Shown: in pieces, positions 5,995 through 9,920 of the stretch
How the letters are laid out: every line of letters begins with the position of its first letter
How positions within the stretch are numbered: position 1 is the stretch's first letter
DNA from: Saprospiraceae bacterium
GTDB taxonomy: Bacteria; Bacteroidota; Bacteroidia; Bacteroidales; JAIPBB01
Direction: 5' to 3'
DNA length: 9,920 nucleotides
Assembly (NCBI GenBank): GCA_021739805.1
Contig: JAIPBB010000203.1
Coordinates: 1 to 9,920 of the forward strand
Program-made: the position numbers and the translations under genes
Notes under the pieces: generated by a model
Told to the model about the DNA's origin: nothing
Databases searched by the model: none
The model's input: only the letters and a program-made list of their open reading frames with translations

Positions 5995-8472
5995 TTATGG
6001 AGTACTAATGAGGATTTCCGGCTTTAAGTCAACAGGATTATCAACTTTCTGTTTTAATAAAGCATATTCCAATACTTCAAGCATATTGCTGACATAGTGG
6101 AAATTTACTCCTTTAATATAGTTTTCTTTTATATCAGCAATGTCCTTTTTATTTTCCTCTGAAATGATTATATCTGTGATTTTTGCACGTTTTGCAGCCA
6201 GAATTTTTTCCTTTATCCCTCCTACGGGAAGCACTTTCCCACGCAATGTTATTTCTCCTGTCATTGCCATTTTAGCTCTGACTTTTCTTTGAGTAAAAAC
6301 TGAAGCTAGAGCTGTAAACATTGTTATACCGGCAGAAGGTCCATCTTTTGGAGTTGCCCCTTCCGGAACATGTAAATGAACATTCCACTTTTGAAATATT
6401 TCATCGTCAATTCCAAGTAAATGAGAATGTGATTTTAAATATTCATAAGCAATTGTTGCAGATTCTTTCATAACATCACCTAGATTACCGGTTAGAGTCA
6501 TTACTCCTTTCCCTCTACTAATACTGGTTTCAATAAATAGAATTTCTCCACCTACTGCTGTCCATGCAAGACCTGTAACAATACCGGCAACATCATTCGA
6601 AATCTTTCTATCCTTTTGAAAATGCGGTGGTCCAAGTATAGTATTAAGGTCATCAGCCGTGACAGTTTTATTATAATCCTGGTTTGTGACAATGAACCTT
6701 GCTCTATTTCGAATAATTTTTGCAATATTTTTCTCTAACAACCTAACACCTGATTCTCTGGTATAATTATCTGCAATATTTTCAATTATTTTTTTTGTGA
6801 ATTTTAGCTGGGAGTTTTTTACACCATGTTCAGAAAATTGTTTTGGTAATAAATGGCGTTTCGCAATTTCTAGTTTTTCTTCTATAAGATAACCGCTCAC
6901 ATCAATCACTTCCATTCTGTCTTGAAGAGCAGGATGCACAGTACTAAGAGTGTTTGCAGTTGCAATAAACATTACTTTTGAAAGGTCATAATCAACTTCC
7001 AAATAATTATCATAGAAAGTGGAATTTTGCTCAGGGTCAAGAACTTCAAGCAATGCAGCGGCTGGATCTCCATTAACATTCATGCCAATTATTTTATCAA
7101 CTTCATCAAGAACAAAAACAGGATTTGAAGTTTTTGCTTTTTTGATGCTTTGAATAATTCTTCCCGGCATGGCTCCAATATAGGTTTTCCTATGACCACG
7201 TATTTCAGCTTCATCCCGAACACCACCTAATGACATTCGCACATACTTACGACCAAGAGCTTCTGCAATTGATTTCCCTAATGATGTTTTTCCAACTCCC
7301 GGAGGTCCTACCAAACATAGAATTGGAGATTTCATATCACCTTTAAGTTTGTAAACTGCCAAGTGTTCAATAATTCTATCCTTTACTTTTTCAAGAGCAA
7401 AATGATCTCGGTCAAGAATTTTCTTAGCATAATCTAAATCATAATTATCATCGGAATAAAATTCCCATGGAAGTTCCACCAAGGTTTCAAGATAGTTCAT
7501 CTGAACAGAATATTCAGCAGCAGATGGATTCATTCTTTGAAGTTTACTAAGTTCCTTTTCAAATGTCTTTGCTGCTTCTTCCGACCATTTCTTTGTTTTT
7601 GCTTGCTCCTTTAAATCTTTGATTTCCTGCTCATGTGGTGAGCCTCCTAATTCATCCTGTATAGTCTTTAATTGTTGATTTAATAAATAATCTCTCTGTT
7701 GTTTATCTAAATCAACTTTAACTTTGCTCTGAATCTGGTTTTTTAATTCCAAAACCTGTAATTCTTTTGTTAAAGCTGAAAGAACAAGATTTGCCCGTTC
7801 AGACAGGTCAGATACTTCAAGTAATTTTTGTTTCTCTAAAACATCGATATTCAAATTAGATGAAACAAAGTTTACAAGAAATGAAACACTTTCGATATTG
7901 TTTATTGCAAATCCGGCTTCCGATGGAATATTAGGTGAAACTTTAATTATCTGTAATGAAAGGTCTTTAAGTGACGAAATTAAAGCATTAAATTTTTCAT
8001 CATTTTCAATAGGATTAACGCTTTCAAACTGTTTTACTTTTGCTTTAAAATAGGGTTCACTCTGCACAAATTCAATTAATGAAAACCTTTTCTTGCCTTG
8101 AATAATAACTGTTGTGCTACCATCAGGCATTTGTAATATCTTTAAAATACTTGCTACTGTTCCAATACGATTAAGGTCATTTTCAGTAGGATCTTCAACA
8201 TCGGTTTTCTTTTGTGCAACTACACCAATAATTTTAGTCCCTTGATAGTATTTTTTAATAAGCTTAATAGATTTATCACGACCAACAGTAATTGGAATCA
8301 CAACGCCTGGAAAAAGCACATTATTTCGTAAAGGAAGTATAGGTAAAATCTCCGGAATTTTTTCAGCTTCCATTAATTCTTCATCTTCTGAAGAAAGCAA
8401 TGGAATAAATTCTGTATCATTATCTATTATATCTGAAAAACTATTTTCGTTTTCTAAAAGCCAATTATCCAT
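5995..8472 (-). CDS. lon: ATP-dependent protease Lon (LonA type)
   Basis: A complete 825-residue Lon, a cytoplasmic hexameric protease that unfolds and degrades damaged and selected regulatory proteins using ATP. Domains in order: an acidic N-terminal extension (1-40); the substrate-binding LON-N domain beginning at [14 protein letters not shown] (about 43-235); a helical, coiled-coil-rich linker (about 235-345); the AAA+ module with Walker [10 protein letters not shown] at 389-397, Walker [10 protein letters not shown] at 452-460 and the sensor/arginine-finger region IATAN to QDRM (503-520); and the protease domain with the catalytic serine S713 in PKDGPSAG and lysine K756 in GGIKEK, 43 residues apart as in E. 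coli Lon. The length is normal for LonA with a short acidic N-terminal tail, which is common in Bacteroidota. All key residues are present, so it should be active. ATG 8472 is the first start that keeps the full LON-N domain. It is 296 bp downstream of the GlmU-like gene on the same strand. Confidence 0.97.
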   Translation of the reverse strand: MDNWLLENENSFSDIIDNDTEFIPLLSSEDEELMEAEKIPEILPILPLRNNVLFPGVVIPITVGRDKSIKLIKKYYQGTKIIGVVAQKKTDVEDPTENDLNRIGTVASILKILQMPDGSTTVIIQGKKRFSLIEFVQSEPYFKAKVKQFESVNPIENDEKFNALISSLKDLSLQIIKVSPNIPSEAGFAINNIESVSFLVNFVSSNLNIDVLEKQKLLEVSDLSERANLVLSALTKELQVLELKNQIQSKVKVDLDKQQRDYLLNQQLKTIQDELGGSPHEQEIKDLKEQAKTKKWSEEAAKTFEKELSKLQRMNPSAAEYSVQMNYLETLVELPWEFYSDDNYDLDYAKKILDRDHFALEKVKDRIIEHLAVYKLKGDMKSPILCLVGPPGVGKTSLGKSIAEALGRKYVRMSLGGVRDEAEIRGHRKTYIGAMPGRIIQSIKKAKTSNPVFVLDEVDKIIGMNVNGDPAAALLEVLDPEQNSTFYDNYLEVDYDLSKVMFIATANTLSTVHPALQDRMEVIDVSGYLIEEKLEIAKRHLLPKQFSEHGVKNSQLKFTKKIIENIADNYTRESGVRLLEKNIAKIIRNRARFIVTNQDYNKTVTADDLNTILGPPHFQKDRKISNDVAGIVTGLAWTAVGGEILFIETSISRGKGVMTLTGNLGDVMKESATIAYEYLKSHSHLLGIDDEIFQKWNVHLHVPEGATPKDGPSAGITMFTALASVFTQRKVRAKMAMTGEITLRGKVLPVGGIKEKILAAKRAKITDIIISEENKKDIADIKENYIKGVNFHYVSNMLEVLEYALLKQKVDNPVDLKPEILISTP

Positions 8473-8768
8473 ATTTTCTTAATAGTTATTTTGCGACATA
8501 TTGTCACTTTTATTATTGTTCAGGCTATAAGTGTTTAGTTTTAAAAAGCTAAATCAATATGCCATAGTTCATTGAAATTAAAACTGTTCTAAAAATAATA
8601 AAAAAAAATATAACAGAGATAATTTTTGCGTCATTCGATAAGTCAATTTATATGCCAAACAATAATAAATATGCAAAGTTGTATTACTTCGAAAAAAGCA
8701 AAAATTTACAAATTATAATAGAAATCCATACAGAAAAAGCTAGTTTTGTGAAGTTTGAATGTAGTAAA
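8473..8768. other. Intergenic region between the GlmU-like gene and lon
   Basis: This AT-rich gap of 296 bp holds no coding sequence or RNA gene that I recognise. It should contain the lon promoter and the end of the upstream transcript. Visible items are a candidate promoter at 8674-8701, a run of nine A (8598-8606 region; T on the lon strand), and a small palindrome GACA-TAT-TGTC at 8495-8505, 23-33 bp before the lon start codon. No convincing terminator stem was found after the GlmU-like gene. Confidence 0.5.
8674..8701 (-). promoter_or_regulatory. Candidate lon promoter
   Basis: On the minus strand TTG (8701-8699), 17 bp, then CAACTTTG (8681-8674) resembles the Bacteroidota TTG / TAnnTTTG pair with one mismatch and slightly short spacing. 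It implies a leader of about 190 nt before lon. Weak evidence. Confidence 0.3.
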
Positions 8769-9920
8769 TCATGAATTCCTAACCTGAAAAGTATTCTTAT
8801 AAACAGTTTCTAAAATATTTTTTTCAATATCATTGAATTCCATATTTCTTCTTTTATAAACAGCTTCAGCAACATCACAAGCTTTTTTAAGATTATAATC
8901 AGAGAATCCTGAATGACCTCCCCAGGAGAATGATGGAATAAAATTACGTGGAAATCCAGCACCGAATATATTGCAATTTACACCAATAACAGTTCCTGTG
9001 TTAATCATAGTGTTAATTCCTAATTTTGAATGGTCACCTAATATCAATCCGCAAAACTGTAAGTCTGTGCTAACAAAGCTATTTTTAGGATAGCTCCAAA
9101 TTCTTACTTCATCATAAGTGTTCTTTAGGTTTGAAATATTAGTGTCTGCACCAATATTGCACCATTCACTAATAACAGACTGTCCCATAAATCCATCATG
9201 TGCTTTATTTGAATATCCAAAAAACACAGAATTATTCACTTCACCACCAACTTTTGAAAATGGTCCTATTGTAGTTGGTCCATAGATTTTTGCTCCCATT
9301 TTCACAGTTGAATTTTCACAAAGGGCAAAAGGTCCCCTGATGGCACATGCTTCCATTATTTCAGCATCTTTCCCAATATATATTGGTCCATTTGAAGCAT
9401 TTAAACTTGCAAATTCAACTTTAGCACCTTTCTCAATGAAAATATTTTCAGGATTAACGGTAAAAACATTTTCGCTAATTGCTTCTGATTTTCTTCCCTT
9501 TGTTATTAAATCAAAATCTAATTTAATTGCATCAGAATTTTTTGAGAATATATCCCATGGAAAACTTATTTCAAGCAGTTCTTTATCATAAACAATTTCT
9601 TCTACTCCAATAGTATCAGCATCTCCAACAGACTCCAACTCATCTTCATTCAAAAACATAGCAATGATTTTATCTTCTGAAATTAGAGTTTGATTAGACT
9701 TTAATTCTTTTATTCGCTTTAATAAATCATTATTTGGGCATATAGTTGAATTTATTAAAATATTTTCTTCTCCTTTAATAATCGGAAATTTTTTGTTTAG
9801 ATATTCTTCGGTTAAAGTTGATGTTTTAACATTTAAATACTTCTCCCACTTCTCTCTCATTGTTAGTATTCCAAACCTAATTTCGGCAATAGGTCGCATA
9901 AATGTTAAAGGAAGCAGATT
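8769..9920 (-). CDS. GlmU-like sugar nucleotidyltransferase/acetyltransferase, partial (5' end beyond right edge)
   Basis: The frame is open from the right edge to TGA 8771-8769, 383 residues. An ATG at 9899 is internal: the seven codons before it (NLLPLTF) continue into MRPIAEIRFGILTMREKWEKYL, the conserved opening of this family, so only about ten residues are missing. The N-terminal part (to about residue 155) is the NTP-transferase-like domain; from there to about 335 it is a left-handed beta-helix with many hexapeptide turns (GPIYIGKDAEI, IYGPTTIGPF). The family-specific block is clear: NKAHDGFMGQSVISEWCNIG, then ADTNISNLKN, QFCGLILGDHSKLGINTM, GAGFPRNFIPSFSWGG. This is the alternative bacterial GlmU type of Bacteroidota, thought to make UDP-GlcNAc from glucosamine-1-phosphate (acetyltransfer and uridylyltransfer) for peptidoglycan and surface glycans. 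It lacks the standard GlmU N-terminal signature, so the exact activity is inferred from the family. Confidence 0.9.
   Translation of the reverse strand, partial: NLLPLTFMRPIAEIRFGILTMREKWEKYLNVKTSTLTEEYLNKKFPIIKGEENILINSTICPNNDLLKRIKELKSNQTLISEDKIIAMFLNEDELESVGDADTIGVEEIVYDKELLEISFPWDIFSKNSDAIKLDFDLITKGRKSEAISENVFTVNPENIFIEKGAKVEFASLNASNGPIYIGKDAEIMEACAIRGPFALCENSTVKMGAKIYGPTTIGPFSKVGGEVNNSVFFGYSNKAHDGFMGQSVISEWCNIGADTNISNLKNTYDEVRIWSYPKNSFVSTDLQFCGLILGDHSKLGINTMINTGTVIGVNCNIFGAGFPRNFIPSFSWGGHSGFSDYNLKKACDVAEAVYKRRNMEFNDIEKNILETVYKNTFQVRNS

Noticed and set aside
8495..8505. Small palindrome GACA-TAT-TGTC before lon as a possible operator
   Set aside because: The arms are only 4 bp and no second copy is seen; expected by chance in AT-rich DNA.
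9340..9591. Plus-strand frame of 83 codons
   Set aside because: It is antisense to the conserved GlmU-like gene and resembles no protein family.

Overview
The window is AT-rich DNA that looks like a member of the Bacteroidota, probably Bacteroidales-like. Three things point there: the alternative GlmU-like sugar nucleotidyltransferase, the PEP-synthase-like protein with receiver-like domains at its N-terminus, and upstream regions carrying TAnnTTTG boxes (the Bacteroidota -7 element) rather than E. coli-type promoters or clear Shine-Dalgarno sequences. The phylum is inferred from family knowledge and promoter style; no rRNA is present.

Layout from left to right. (1) Bases 1-476, minus strand: the N-terminal part of a lipoprotein with a head-GIN (DUF2807) domain, running off the left edge. 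(2) Bases 477-928: a divergent intergenic region filled mostly by a degenerate, repeat-rich inverted-repeat element (579-871) and a promoter for the next gene. (3) Bases 929-3901, plus strand: a 990-residue protein joining receiver-like domains to a PPDK_N ATP-binding domain and a C-terminal domain of its own, without the phosphohistidine and PEP/pyruvate-binding domains of real PEP synthase. (4) Bases 3991-4704, minus strand: a cysteine-rich putative lipoprotein of unknown function with a good promoter and a weak terminator. (5) Bases 4936-5776: a zone of gene decay, with the ghost of an AraC-family DNA-binding domain (minus) followed by an intact small antitoxin and a frameshifted RelE/ParE-type toxin (plus). 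(6) Bases 5995-8472, minus strand: a complete Lon protease. (7) Bases 8769-9920, minus strand: the GlmU-like transferase, whose 5' end lies beyond the right edge.

The genes do not form one pathway. Lon and the GlmU-like enzyme are housekeeping genes (protein quality control; nucleotide-sugar synthesis for the envelope). They are 296 bp apart on the same strand, so they are probably transcribed separately. The two lipoproteins would sit in the envelope. The receiver/ATP-grasp protein is the largest unknown. The accessory character of the window lies in the decayed regulator/toxin segment and in short degenerate tandem repeats, often with a 7-bp period, found next to gene ends at three separate places.
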